Of a stretch of 64,000 nt of DNA, positions 46,726 through 58,153 are shown piece by piece. Position 1 is the first letter of the stretch. Each line of letters opens with the position of its first letter. The notes under the pieces were generated by a model that saw nothing but the letters and a program-made list of their open reading frames with translations, searched no databases and was not told the DNA's origin. A program made the translations under genes and the position numbers. Source of the DNA: Amanita rubescens (taxonomy: Eukaryota; Basidiomycota; Agaricomycetes; Agaricales; Amanitaceae); NCBI GenBank assembly GCA_015039365.1, contig WION01000137.1:1-64000 (forward strand), given 5' to 3'.

Positions 46726-47591
46726 TCATACCAATGCCTCAGACTTATCCATATTATACGAGTTCTGCGGGGCCTCGACCATATCCGCTATTGCTCTGCC
46801 ATGCGCGGAGAAGTCGACCTCGTCGAGATATTTGGTCCATACGCGGCTGCCGCGCTTTTGTTGCTTAATCGTCGAAACGAGTAGCATGGTGATATACACC
46901 GTAACTTTGATGTATTGGTTGGCCTTGTGCAGATCCAAGAAATACGGAATTTACTTACGGATCAGCCAAATGAGCATAGAAAAGGCATGGATAGCCCAAA
47001 ATTCACCGCAATTGACCTTATGGCGGATTGATCTGAAGAAAACTTAAAGGACGTCAGAAGTACAATATAGGCAGGAATTTAAAAAAATGATTGACATGAG
47101 TTGAAGCTGCAGCTATCAGGGAGACGAGCAAAGATGTTTCCTCCAGTAAAGACTGCAGATGTCAGCCACAGGCCCCATAAAACGGCTAAACATTGAACTT
47201 ATAGAAGTCACTAAGCTGTCTGTCTGGGAGTTACGCACTAAGCCATGTGAATTCAGCAACAGCATAGTTGAAGACTATGCCCTCGCGGACCAGACCGATG
47301 ACCGTCCTGGTAACCGTCAATATCTAATCACCGCAGATATGTAATACATACAGTGCGGGAAGAGTTGAAGTGGTCAAGGCGGCAATAGCAACGGCGAAAG
47401 TAGCCCAAAATGATTCGAAATGGGATTTCATCGCATCGATGTCGATGAAGTGCGAACCGAGGCCCAACACAATAACTGAGAAGATGGTTACGATAACTAG
47501 GACGTAGATTTTCAGATTATTTCATGTCATACAAGAATCAAGAGCGAATACCGAACAGTACCAACCGGATGGTAGCGATCGAGAATGCCAT
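46726..47591 (-). CDS. MARVEL-like tetraspan membrane protein 1
   Basis: Five or more short exons from MAFSIATIRLVLF at 47591. The second exon contains a clear membrane helix (TIFSVIVLGLGSHFI), followed by WATFAVAIAALTTSTLPAL, then GLVREGIVFNYAVAEF, LWGLWLTSAVFTGGN and a last helix (VTVYITMLLVSTIKQQKR). The tail RVWTKYLDEVDFSAHG...MDKSEALV ends at 46726. Four membrane segments and this exon plan match the MARVEL-type proteins that many Agaricomycetes carry in clusters. The exact role is unknown; relatives occur in membrane compartments and vesicle traffic. It is paralogous to the next two genes on the same strand. Confidence 0.72.
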
Positions 47592-47599
47592 TGCACTTC

Positions 47600-49795
47600 G
47601 ATTTGCGCAGGACAGCAACAATGGGCCGGGAAGGAAGGCGCGAATTCTCCCGTTTTTAAATTATGGTGGAAGGGCACACTCTGATATTCGCGGAAATCTT
47701 GCCGATTGTATACAAGGGAAGGACGGAGCTGGCATGGGACTAGCAGACCCTGTCATTTTCATGCCACGATCATAAACCTGATATTGAAAGAGTGCCTCTT
47801 TCTCCCGCAGGGCTACTGAGAACACAGAAAATCGTTAGCGGATAAACACGTGGTCCCTGAAAGAACAATAACAATTGATCTGGCCTACATTTGTCTGCTG
47901 TCATCCCTGCGCCACATTTCCTTTTGACCACGACGGACCAACATTTGGCTGGCTAGCTCAGGCCAGTTTGCTATTCAGGTGCATTGGTCGCAATTATGAT
48001 GATTGATCTCGTTCTGATGAACGAAGCTCTGACACATTGCAACTTATATCAGTGGCCAGCTCCTTGGGCGCGAAGCCTCAGCGTTTGGCACCATTTGTCC
48101 GTTGCTTCCTACCTCCAAGCTAACCAAGTACGGATTGATACTACTTGGATGTGTGTTCCTTCCGTCACCCACTTTACGAGGGTCAGAGATGAACTCGCCG
48201 CCTGTCTATCTCCTGGAGTGACAAGGATCAACATGATGCTAGGTGAGCCCGCTCCCCTTCCTGAATGCGAGGTAACCGCGACTGACTATCATATATACAG
48301 GTCTTTTCCTAAACCCACCTTTGGACTAACTCGCGCCTCGATATCATCTACATCGTCTGGTCCCCGTCCATACGCGCGTTGTCCATCATGCATCTCCAAG
48401 AACTTCGTTGTCATAGGACATTCCCCGCCGTCGCTATTACTGACGGGCGCGATAAGATGTCAATATTATCAGACGATCCCTTCCCTCCCCCTCAATCGAT
48501 TTGCCTTCTCACAGTCCGATTCCCCGAGAGGTATTGGCTGTAATATCCTTTCCCTCCAACTTCTACCATCCCGCTACTTCAACCCCTTCCACCCCTATGG
48601 TCTACGCGAGACTTTAGGCCTCGCCATTCCATTCCGTTCGGCTATTTCCCACGTATCTCTCCCAGAAGACAAATCGTTTGCGGATGCGGCTGTTACTATC
48701 CATTCAGGGACTAATTACCTTACCAATATCCTTACGTCGGTGCCCCCATGTCCCGGCAGAGGTTCAAGGGGACATATCGTCGACACAAACTGGGTAATGC
48801 CAGGCCTTCCAGTTTGACGGGGAGCTCCGAGTGCTAAATTTCGATGTGATTCGATTACACGATGAGCAGTGCGTGTATACTTCCTCGTCATGTTCGTTCT
48901 AATTATATTTATCACCATCGCCAGCATTATCATGATACCTGCTTTATGCTTACGTCAATCTGAGCAATGGGATCTTGTCCATTCTAGACATGTACTTCTC
49001 TTTTTCATCACAAGCAGAGACTGCACATACAGTCGGCTTTGGAGCTAAATAAAAATGATTTTACTACTAGTACCCAGCCCATAGAAACCTTCTCATCATC
49101 TTCTGCGTGGCTGTTTTAAGGCTGGGGCCTCTCATGTCGGCGTGGGTCCTGTCATTTCAGTGTCCGAGGCAACGGAGAATTGTTGGTAGCAATGGTGCAT
49201 TCTTATTAAATGTGGAAGAATTTCTAAGTGTTCAAATGCTGTTCTTCTCTACCGACGCAACTAGATGGAGCAGACATGCAGGTGCGATTCATACCATACT
49301 CGATGATGAAGCTATTATTGGCATGTCATCAGTGATTTTGGGGAGGTGCTTAGCATGGCTGAAGCACAAAAAAAGGTTGATGTGTTGCCAGTTGAAAGGG
49401 TCGTACAAGTTGGAGAGAAGAAATCGCTATTTCGAAACACGTACAAGAGGCACAGGCTCATTGCACTGAAAGGACGTGATCACTATTACGTTTATGTAAC
49501 CCGAACAACTAGTGGCTTGATATACATTTATTTCTATCAGTACACATGCTGCGAGATAAGCTGAGCAATCCTGTCGTAGGAGTAGGCGCTTGAGTACTTG
49601 AGTACTTGACTTGTGATCGACAACGTAAATGAATCCCAAGCTGATATTTCAATTGCTCGAACAACACATCGAAAGAACTAAATTACGGTCATATGGATGA
49701 AGCATGGCACATCGTCAAAAGGAAACAGGCTGAAAGGGGCACATCTGCCAGGAAAAATCCGGGTGGAACAGTTTGAGAACTACCATCATCGTTAT
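47600..49795. other. Long gap between MARVEL-like genes, with one unassigned frame
   Basis: A 277-codon plus-strand frame at 47984-48817 (MVAIMMIDLVLMNEALTHCN...) is the only sizeable one. I found no domain, and parts of other frames look equally plausible, so its coding status is open. Nothing else was recognised, including near 49100-49560. Confidence 0.3.
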
Positions 49796-49802
49796 AATGA
49801 CA

Positions 49803-50666
49803 TCATTCCAATGCCTCGAACTTGATATCCATATCTGGGGTTCGCACGGCATCGAGCTGAATCACTATGCCAGGACGGGGCGCGAAAAAGTCGATCTTGG
49901 TAACAGATTTGTTCCACACGCGGTTGCCGCGCATTTGTTGATTGATCGTCAAAACGAGTAACAGGATAATATATGCCATTACTTTGATATATTAGTTGCA
50001 AGTGTGGACAGTGTGGAATTCACTTACGCTTAAACCAAATAATCCATGAAAGGTACAGTATAACCCAAAATCGACCGCAGCTTGCATTATCCCAGATTAA
50101 CGCGAAGGGACCTTAAGGGATGTCAGAATCGCAAAATAGGTGGGATTTAAGAATTTGACTGACCCGAGCCGAATTCGCAACCACCAGGTAAAGAGTAGAA
50201 GGTAGTTTTTGCCATGGTAATCAAGACTGCAGACGTCAGCCACAAGGCCCATACGACAGCTAAATGTTGAACTTGTAAGAATCGCTAAGCTGCCTGTCTA
50301 GGAATTACGCACTAAGCCATACGAGTTCAACGATAACGTAGTTGAGAAATGCGGCCTTGTGAACAAGACTGACGACAATCCTAGGAACCGTTCAACAGAT
50401 ATATTTACTGCAAGTTCCCGCGTAATACATACAACGTAGGAAGACTCGAAACGGTGAGGGCAGCGATGGCAACGTTGACAGCACCCCAATCCGACACCAT
50501 TTGGGGATTCATCACATTGAGGAGTTGCGAACCGAGGCCTAACACACTACCTGACAGGATGGTTAAGAGAACTGAATAGCCATGTTTACAGGTTATTCAC
50601 ATGGTAAGAGGATCACAAGCACTTACCAAACAGTAACAACCGGACGATAGCGATGGGGAATACCAT
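49803..50666 (-). CDS. MARVEL-like tetraspan membrane protein 2
   Basis: Starts MVFPIAIVRLLLF at 50666; the second exon reads LLTILSGSVLGLGSQLLNVM and continues WGAVNVAIAALTVSSLPTL. The final exon gives RGNRVWNKSVTKIDFFAPRP and ends PDMDIKFEALE at 49803. Exon phases and helix positions match genes 1 and 3, so the three are local paralogs. Middle exons are short and my joins there are tentative. The predicted protein is a four-helix membrane protein of unknown role. Confidence 0.7.
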
Positions 50667-51569
50667 TGCACTTGGACTTTGCACAGGGCAAGGGACAATG
50701 GGCCAGAGAAAGAAGTGGTAGAAAACAGCCTTGATTCCGGATCGTGGTCGAAAGGGCAAGATATTTGCGGGAATATTGCTGATTGGAGATACATTGTTGG
50801 AACGAAACACGGCTCGTAGTACCGAGCAGACCTAGAGGCTAGCAGACCCTGGTGGCATGCTTGCGCTTTGAGTTTCTCTATCCTGACTATTTTCATGCGA
50901 CGGTCATAGCTCAAGCTTAAACCCAATATTACATAGTAGTAAGAAAACAGAGAGTTGCGTTGAGAGCTGTGATCATCGATCAATATGTCTGTAATGTGCT
51001 TTGATCATATGTGGAATTTTTACACAGCCTTTTGAAAACCGTACGCCACATGTCCTTTTCCACCGGTTTTTACCACGAATCTCCACGAATTTATGCTGAT
51101 AAGCTGGGTACTACGCGTCGCCATGGAGTCATATTGTTCTGACAATTGGAGAGCGTTCACGTCTTGCTTTTCTTCACATTCTCAATGCGGTTGAAGGGGG
51201 AAACCTGACAGGCTCGGGAAAGATCCGTATCCTACGGTCTGCCCCGATATATAAGTAATATAATGTTGACACGTTCAGTAGGCGCTCAATATTCTTTCTT
51301 GGCAGTTCACCCAAATTCCGAAACAAGCAACTGAGCATAATGATCGACAGTTAGTTTACAGTCGGTTCAGATGAATGAGTCTTGGTAAACTAGTTAAGTA
51401 TTGAAAAAGAGTGCGAATGGAATAAGCAAAAATGAAGATCGCCATATGATGTAAGGAAAGTGAAACAGATCAGGACGCAGGGCACTTCTCAGAAAAGTCC
51501 AAGAGCAAGATTTAAGTGACTGGTAACCATCATGACTTTTCTTCGCCTGCCTGATCTCATTCGGGTACT

Positions 51570-52682
51570 TTAGACTTGAGCATATGCAGGGTTCGCGGGG
51601 CCTTGAGTATAGCCAGTGTTTGCAGGGGGGGCAGGGGCGTATCCTGCATTTGCAGGGTCTTGGACATAGCCGGGGCCTTGGGTATATCCGGTAGTGGCAG
51701 GGTCTGGAAGGTATCCGGTATTGGCGGGGGCTGGAGGGTATCCGACGTTCGGAGGGGGTTGAGCATATCCAGTGTTCATCGGTGTTACCTGCTGAGGAGG
51801 AGTACCAGGATACTGCTGCTGGACCATGGGCTGAGGGGGGTACATCTGTTGCTGAGGAACCATGCCGGGTTTCACAACAGCGGGCGCGAAAAAGTCGACT
51901 TGGTGGACAGTACAAGTCCACACACGTTGGTTACCGCGGGTGTGTTGAATAATCGCCATAATGAGTACGAGGATGGTATATGGCATAACTTTGATACATT
52001 GGTTTGAGATTGGGCGAGTGCAAGAGTTACAAAATTTACTCACGGATAAGCCAGTTAAGCCAAGCGAATGCTTCGAGAGCCCAAAATTCGCCACAGTTGA
52101 TCGTGTCCCTAACGGAGAATGACTTGGCGAAAACTCGAAAGACGTCAAAACAAAAGAAGATAATTAATTAGATTTAACTGACCTATGTTGATGCTGCAGC
52201 CACTAGGTAAAATGCTCAATTGGTTTGCTGAGTAGCCCGCAGATGCCATCCACAAGACCCATAAAACAACTAAATGTTGAACTTGTAAGAGTCGATAAGC
52301 TACTTGATTAGAAATTACGCACAAAGCCATCCCAATTCAACGACAACGTAGTTTGGGGGCGCGCCACTACGTATGATACTTATGACAACCCTGTTAACCG
52401 TTAACAAGAGTTATTCAGCACAAACATTGATCCAACACATACAGCGCAGGAATAGTCAAGATGGTCAGGACAGAAACAGCGATAGCGAAAGCAACGAAGG
52501 CCCAGTATGTTCCAATGGTTGCTTCGGTCACGGAAATGATGTGCGCAGCGGTGCCCAACACAATAACCGAGAAAAGAGTTACAGCGGCTAGGGAGCGTAT
52601 TTTCAGCTCGTATAAAAGTCGAAAGCACGCGTAACCTACCTAATAGTCCCAACCGAATGATACTGACGACGGTGAACGCCAT
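51570..52682 (-). CDS. MARVEL-like tetraspan membrane protein 3 with Pro/Gln/Tyr tail
   Basis: Starts MAFTVVSIIRLGLL at 52682; after an intron the text is AAVTLFSVIVLGTAAHIISV and TYWAFVAFAIAVSVLTILTI. The last exon (about 51960-51570) reads RVWTCTVHQVDFFAPAVVKP, as in the other two genes. It then adds about 95 residues rich in Pro, Gln, Gly and Tyr with a recurring NTGY/AGY-P-A pattern (ANTGYLPDPATTGYTQ), ending AYAQV. Such tails can be flexible, multivalent cytoplasmic regions. The tail is absent from the two sister genes. Confidence 0.78.
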
Positions 52683-52689
52683 TGTTAAT

Positions 52690-53790
52690 GGGCAAAGCAA
52701 CAATGGGCTGGGGAGGGAAGGTGGAATGAACACATTGATGCTCCCGTTTAAATTGTGTTCACAGGGTAATCGGAGATCAATCCAGGGGCCGTCCAGAGAC
52801 AGCCTAGAATCAATAGTCCTGATGGTAATGACTCCTTAAGGCTCTGCGTTTTTCGGACTTGACCGCTTTTTGCTATCATATTATAGCTGAAGCTCAACCC
52901 TCAGGCTATAATTCATACAAAGAGGAGCGCCTCGGTGTTGCCTGGCAGGACTATAGATAGGCATCTCGTGTGTCGTCAGACCCTTGGAAACGTGGGCTCA
53001 TTAAACTGCATTAGAGTTGGTCGGCGACAGGATTGAAAGGTAAGTAGCCCCGGAAGTACAAAGTGTGTTGCCTTATATGGAAATTTGAACGTAAATATCG
53101 CACGCCAAGTTTAGTAGTTGATCGGCTCCGTCAACGATCATATCGATCACTTACCTTGGCGGGTTATGTGCGTACACAACAGGACGCAAACATAAACCCG
53201 ACAAAACCCCATGACTATCTGATTGACCGATAAGGTGGCTTTACTAGGCTTTACTGTAATCCATATTGAGGATCGTCTGCTAAGCCAGCATACAACGCGT
53301 GACGCGTGCCAAGTGGGCGCCAGTTACTATTAGAATTAGGTAGCATTGCCACGCATTACGGCCGCTATGCACCGCGTTAAGGGGGCAAGCTAAAGCTTGA
53401 TCCACTCACGTCACAAATTGAAAACGGTTCGGATGGTGTGAGATCACAACGGAATGGAGCAACCTGCACATGCGGCATCCGACGGCATGGATATAACCAT
53501 GTGATATGAGGTGATGTGCCTAGCAAAGTGCAAGTGACATGCGGGAATACTTAATATCAAAGCCTACCGCAGATTGTCCTAAGATAATAAATACCAGAAT
53601 ACAATCGTTGCTAGGTAGTAAGTATTCCGAAATGTTCCTCGAAAAAATGTTCTCCAAAGTTCATCAAAGTGCAAAATCCCTTGAACTAGTGTACCGATGC
53701 CATCAGAACGAAACGTACACACGACACCTGTAGACTGGGGGCCGCAACATTACCACCACAGAGCCCCACGCACCAAAAAACCAAAAACCA
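52690..53790. other. Intergenic stretch, no gene recognised
   Basis: Upstream of MARVEL gene 3 and downstream of the small membrane protein. Only short featureless frames were seen. Confidence 0.45.
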
Positions 53791-53796
53791 AAAGCT

Positions 53797-54198
53797 CTAT
53801 GAACCAGAGTCCAGAATGCGTGCAAAGTCACCAACGGGTTTTCTTTGGGAAGGATCGTTCCAAAACGCGCTCAGATCGAGCCAATCGCCAAACCAAGAAT
53901 TGGCACCGGGCACGTCCAATTGACTGCCGAAATCGTTTTCCATTGGAAGGATATCCAAATGAGAACGGGAAGTGGCGATACGGTGAGCAAGATAATGGCA
54001 TAGGAGAAGGAAGAATATGAACGTGAATATAAGCGTCGTGCGTGCGCGTGGCTGTAATGCGTTTTGACAGGAAGAAATGACCCGCTGTGGGAATGTGGGC
54101 TTGGGCGGAGGTGCGAGGAATGCGATAGAATAATCATGCGAAGAGGACGGAGAACTTGGAGTAACGATGATGGCGGGTAAAGGTGATTTTTCGGACAT
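53797..54198 (-). CDS. Small single-pass membrane protein, 133 aa
   Basis: Intronless frame MSEKSPLPAIIVTPSSPSSS... with one strong hydrophobic helix at about residues 54-71 (TTLIFTFIFFLLLCHYLAH). The N-terminal 50 residues are Ser/Pro-rich and presumably cytosolic; the C-terminal 60 residues (LDILPMENDFGSQLDVPGAN...) contain several Trp and Asp. No family is recognised. It lies divergently upstream of the WD40 gene with about 670 bp between. Confidence 0.55.
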   Translation of the reverse strand: MSEKSPLPAIIVTPSSPSSSHDYSIAFLAPPPKPTFPQRVISSCQNALQPRARTTLIFTFIFFLLLCHYLAHRIATSRSHLDILPMENDFGSQLDVPGANSWFGDWLDLSAFWNDPSQRKPVGDFARILDSGS

Positions 54199-54866
54199 CG
54201 ATGTCAGCGAAAGGTCTTGTATTACGTTTCATCAGTGTTAGGACTCGTCATAAGAGCTGTACAGAGCCAATCGACGTACCTAGAGGCGCTGGGATCAACG
54301 TGTAGTCCAGTCGCTGAGGCAATCGGTGTAAACGAGGACCTGCCAGTGGAAGTTTGTGTTAGTCTACGTTCATGGCTGTGCGCTCTAACCTACCTGGGCG
54401 GTGCATTACGAATAGTCAATCAAGTACAGATGAAGCACTGCAAAAGTAGACTCTTGGGTTGAACGGGGTCGCAATGGGTAGCGATGGCCGGGCGGATGAA
54501 GACGAGGGGCAGGATTTAAACGAGTGGAAGGGTACGCAGTTGCCTGGTGTAGGTGCTGCGCAAGAACGAAGTGAAAGAGTCTAGGCGTTGAATGGGAGTG
54601 AGAAAGATGGGAGAACGGAGAAAAAGCAGAGTTATATGCCAGATATAGCTTCTGTGAGAATTCTGAATAATGGACACTCCGGAAAGGTCGAAGATATAAA
54701 GTCTTCGGTTAACGTTAACAATTATATTATATATCCTTCGGACCTGTAAATTGTAATGTTTTGTATCCATCTCCGTCGTCAGGTGCACAGCGACGCGGCG
54801 GCCTTCCACGTTGCTATTCCCGCTCCACTTGTCGTAAACACGTCAATACATGCCCGGATCGCGGGC

Positions 54867-56351
54867 ATGGCTCATTCCATATCTATCCCTCCCTCTTTCT
54901 CTACGACATCAACGCCATTGAGGACGTCTAGTCTTTCTGAACAAGCCTATGTTCTCTCAATCGTGTCCTTGCAAACACAGTACGCGGCATCCACATCCGC
55001 GCCGACAAACAAAATCGATATCTTTGATAAATCAACGTTGAGACGCGTGCAGACTCTTCCGGGCCATGAAGTTGCTACAACTGCTCTGCGATCAATTAAT
55101 AGGAACCATAAAAAATTCCTGATGTCGTCAGGGAAAGACGGCCAAGTGATCGTTTGGGACGACAGGACCAACTCGATCGGGATTAGTAGTAAGTGTTACT
55201 ATATGCGTGTAAAGAGTAAATCAAGAAACAACTCATTAGACTATTTATTCAGTGACGAACGCGGGTAATTATCAACCGCTGCTATGTTTTGATGTGTCTT
55301 CGGATGGGATGACAGTCGCCGCGGGAAGCGAGCTGCAAAATGAAGACGCGCTAATACACTTCTGGTAAGTATTTCTTAGCCGCTCTATGCGAACATGGCG
55401 CATAAGGCAAAAGACAGGGATCCTAGAAATGCCTCAGTGCCCCTACGAACTCATAGCTCAACCCACTCGGATGATATCACAACCTTGTCTTTCTCGTCAT
55501 CGACGACAGAGAAAATTGTCCTTTCCGGATCGTCGGATGGTTTGATCACCCTATCAAATGCCGACGAGGACGATGAGGACGAAGCCGTGCTGCATGTTGC
55601 CAATTGGGGCTGCAGCATATCGCAGGCTGGATGGATCCCTGGTGAAGGCGGTGCAAAAATATGGGCTGCGAGTGATATGGAGACTTTCAGCACCTGGACT
55701 AATGAAGTAGGTCTTTTTTTCGGACACGAGGAAGCGTTTCTGACATTTCGCCTAGCTTGATCCACTCCTAAGTGTTGACATACGACAACCATCAGTTCAT
55801 CGTCATGGACAAACCTGGGTGACAGATTATCTTATCACATGTCATGCAGAAGATACACCTTCGTCCTCTCTCGGTGTCTTTGTTGGCTCGAACGAGTAAG
55901 ACCGTTGTCTTCTGATTGATTGATGACCGATGGGCTTGCAATGACAGAGGTGATGCTGCCGTGCTGACGCATCCGGATTTGAGGCACGCCGATTCGTCGT
56001 GGGCTATCCATAAGCAATGGTCAAATGGTCACGTTGGGATTGTCCGCGCATTGCTATGGGACGATCAAGTACGGTCTCGATGTTTGATAGCGTTCTCAGA
56101 TCGTTGACTATGCATACCTTTCCAGCATAACGTTCTCGTGACTGGTGGCGAAGATACCAAAATCAACGTCTGGTCAGGACTTGGCGCTCTTGATGATGGC
56201 GTGATGGACGCCGACATAACCTATTCTCCCCGCTCTATGAAGAGAGACATGGATTGGGAGGCTGAAGAACAGGTTAGAGTAGTTGATAAATGCCTTCAAC
56301 ACAAATTGCTGACTTGATACCTAACAGGAGGGAAAGCGAGCGAGAAAATAG
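54867..56351 (+). CDS. WD40-repeat protein, WDR89-like
   Basis: Exons read MAHSISIPPSFSTTSTPLRT, then repeat-like blocks: VQTLPGHEVATTALRSINRN with FLMSSGKDGQVIVWDDRTNS, FDVSSDGMTVAAGSELQNED, HSDDITTLSFSSSTTEKIVL with SGSSDGLITLSNADEDDEDE, GHVGIVRALLWDDQ and HNVLVTGGEDTKINVWSGLG. The last exon EGKRARK ends at 56351. Order and spacing fit WDR89, a small WD40 propeller conserved in eukaryotes. WD40 propellers are docking platforms; no enzyme activity is expected. The start was chosen at 54867 because the sequence from there matches the family's usual N-terminus; earlier in-frame codons exist. Confidence 0.88.
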
Positions 56352-56359
56352 TATATAAC

Positions 56360-57900
56360 TTGCGCAATATCGGCATTCATGTACACGCGTGGTCAACGCC
56401 ACGAGCGGTTTTGCTAAAATGAAGTAAAAGCTCGATATCATCATCTGAACATGGAAATGACCTAAGTAACACCCGCTGTAATGGCTCAACTTCGATTGCC
56501 GTTGAATATTTTATCGTTCTGATTTGTCCCCGCGCACGCCTACAATGCTATTAAACGGGATCAGGCCTGTGCCATGACCGTCATAACTCCCTTTGCTCCG
56601 CCCGCTTATATCTTTCCTTTCGCCGTAGTCACTCAAGAGTTGGCAGCCAGAGTGCAACGGAGAATTGCGAGCCCTGGAGTAAATGCTAGACGATCCTGTG
56701 TCAAGTATTGGGCCTCTAATCACGACTGAAATAACATTTCTAGGAAGGATATATAAGGTCATGCCGTTCTGCGTTAATGAAACATGGGTGCTGCAGCTTT
56801 TGCTCAGACTGTTGTCAAGAGTAGGCACGTCCTTGAACCCACTATCAACTGGTATCGTTGCTGAATATCATCTCGTTCCCCAGCAATACGGTATCTACCG
56901 CGCTCACGTCAATTTGTCGAGCGTAACGCACAACAAAACATCGTCCCACTGAGCCACGTTCCTGCATGAAAAAGCTCTGGAGATTGGACTAAATGTAAGC
57001 CTCTTCATAGCTTTCGTTGTCGTACAAGTAGTCAAAGGTGTGTCTCACTTGCACGCCATCAATATAGGTTTAGTCTGGCTGAGTAAGTAAAGAAATTGAG
57101 CACCAAAAGTACTCACCAACGCAACTCGAGTTGCAACTGTAATTTCTGCGGTGAGGTTTTGAGTTCCATAAGACAGCAGTGCTGCCGTCAATAGGTAAAG
57201 TTAATACTTCAGGCTTCAAGGATAACTTCTTTCAGCTCGAGCATATTTTACAAGATCATCGATCAGTGACGGTTGGCAATTCGGCTTGTGCAGAAGCGGA
57301 AAATGACATGAACTCAGTCGAACGCGTTGCGTATTATGCGATAAAAATTAGCGAATTACCTGCCTCGAAGCCCGCTACTTCCTGGCCAGCTGATGATCAC
57401 GCCTCGTTGAACAACGTCTACTACTTGTCGTACCGACTCGGACCCGGACTACCAGGCATATACCTATAGAAGCAATCTGCATTCCCGCTGCCGCCGAAGG
57501 CGGATATACCGTAGGTCTTAATTATCTCAGACTGACGCCTCTGTAACTTCACTCTGCATCCTTATGCCAGCCGCTCCACGACTTCTTCTCCTCAGATCTG
57601 ACAACAAGAAATATCCTTTTCCAGATTATCGATCAGGCCCGCAGATGGTCGGACAGCGAAGTCTACTGCTTGGTGAGCTAAAGACAGAAAAGATCAAAGC
57701 TCTCCTCCAGGGCCACAAGCACCCCGAGAGCCCGTAGACACAGGTGCTCACTCCCGATGACAATACCGCTAAGTGTCCGGGGAGGAACACCTTTTTCCCG
57801 CAACCCGCTGGTTCGTCGGACTACAACCCAAGATCAGAAAAAATCGTTCGACTAGCTCAGGATAAGAACCTCAATAAATGGATGACAGTTATCCCTACAT
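56360..57900. other. Stretch without a supported gene
   Basis: Open frames at 56683-56952 and 57179-57469 (plus) and 56511-56828 (minus) lack domains and consistent splicing. No repeat or RNA gene was seen. The stretch may contain further decayed sequence, since a kinase fragment follows. Confidence 0.4.
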
Positions 57901-57903
57901 AGT

Positions 57904-57990
57904 TTACAAGTTTGTAGAAATGTACTTAAACCATGGATGTCGTACTACCTCTTCTATGCTCATTCGTTCCTCCGGACGATACTTGAGCAT
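57904..57990 (-). pseudogene. Protein-kinase C-terminal fragment
   Basis: The minus strand reads MLKYRPEERMSIEEVVRHPW then FKYISTNL and a stop. This is the end of a Ser/Thr kinase catalytic domain (the conserved PEER...HPWF element around helix I). No upstream kinase exons are found; the F-box gene F begins 160 bp away. Confidence 0.55.
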
Positions 57991-58153
57991 CATGATGGGA
58001 TAAGGGGAATGGATTATAATATATAAGTGGACTACGCCAAATATAACTTGATGGAGAAGTTGAACTTGGTGCCTGGCAATCCAAACGCGTATGTAATCAC
58101 ACATATAAAAGTACGAACTCTAACTCCGCGCATCGTATCCTTACAAGTGGGGA

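Noticed and set aside
49107..49564. Overlapping plus-strand frames of 120 and 72 codons
   Set aside because: Different frames of the same stretch, neither with a domain; likely chance.
57179..57469. 96-codon plus-strand frame
   Set aside because: No recognisable motif, no paralog in the window and no splice context.
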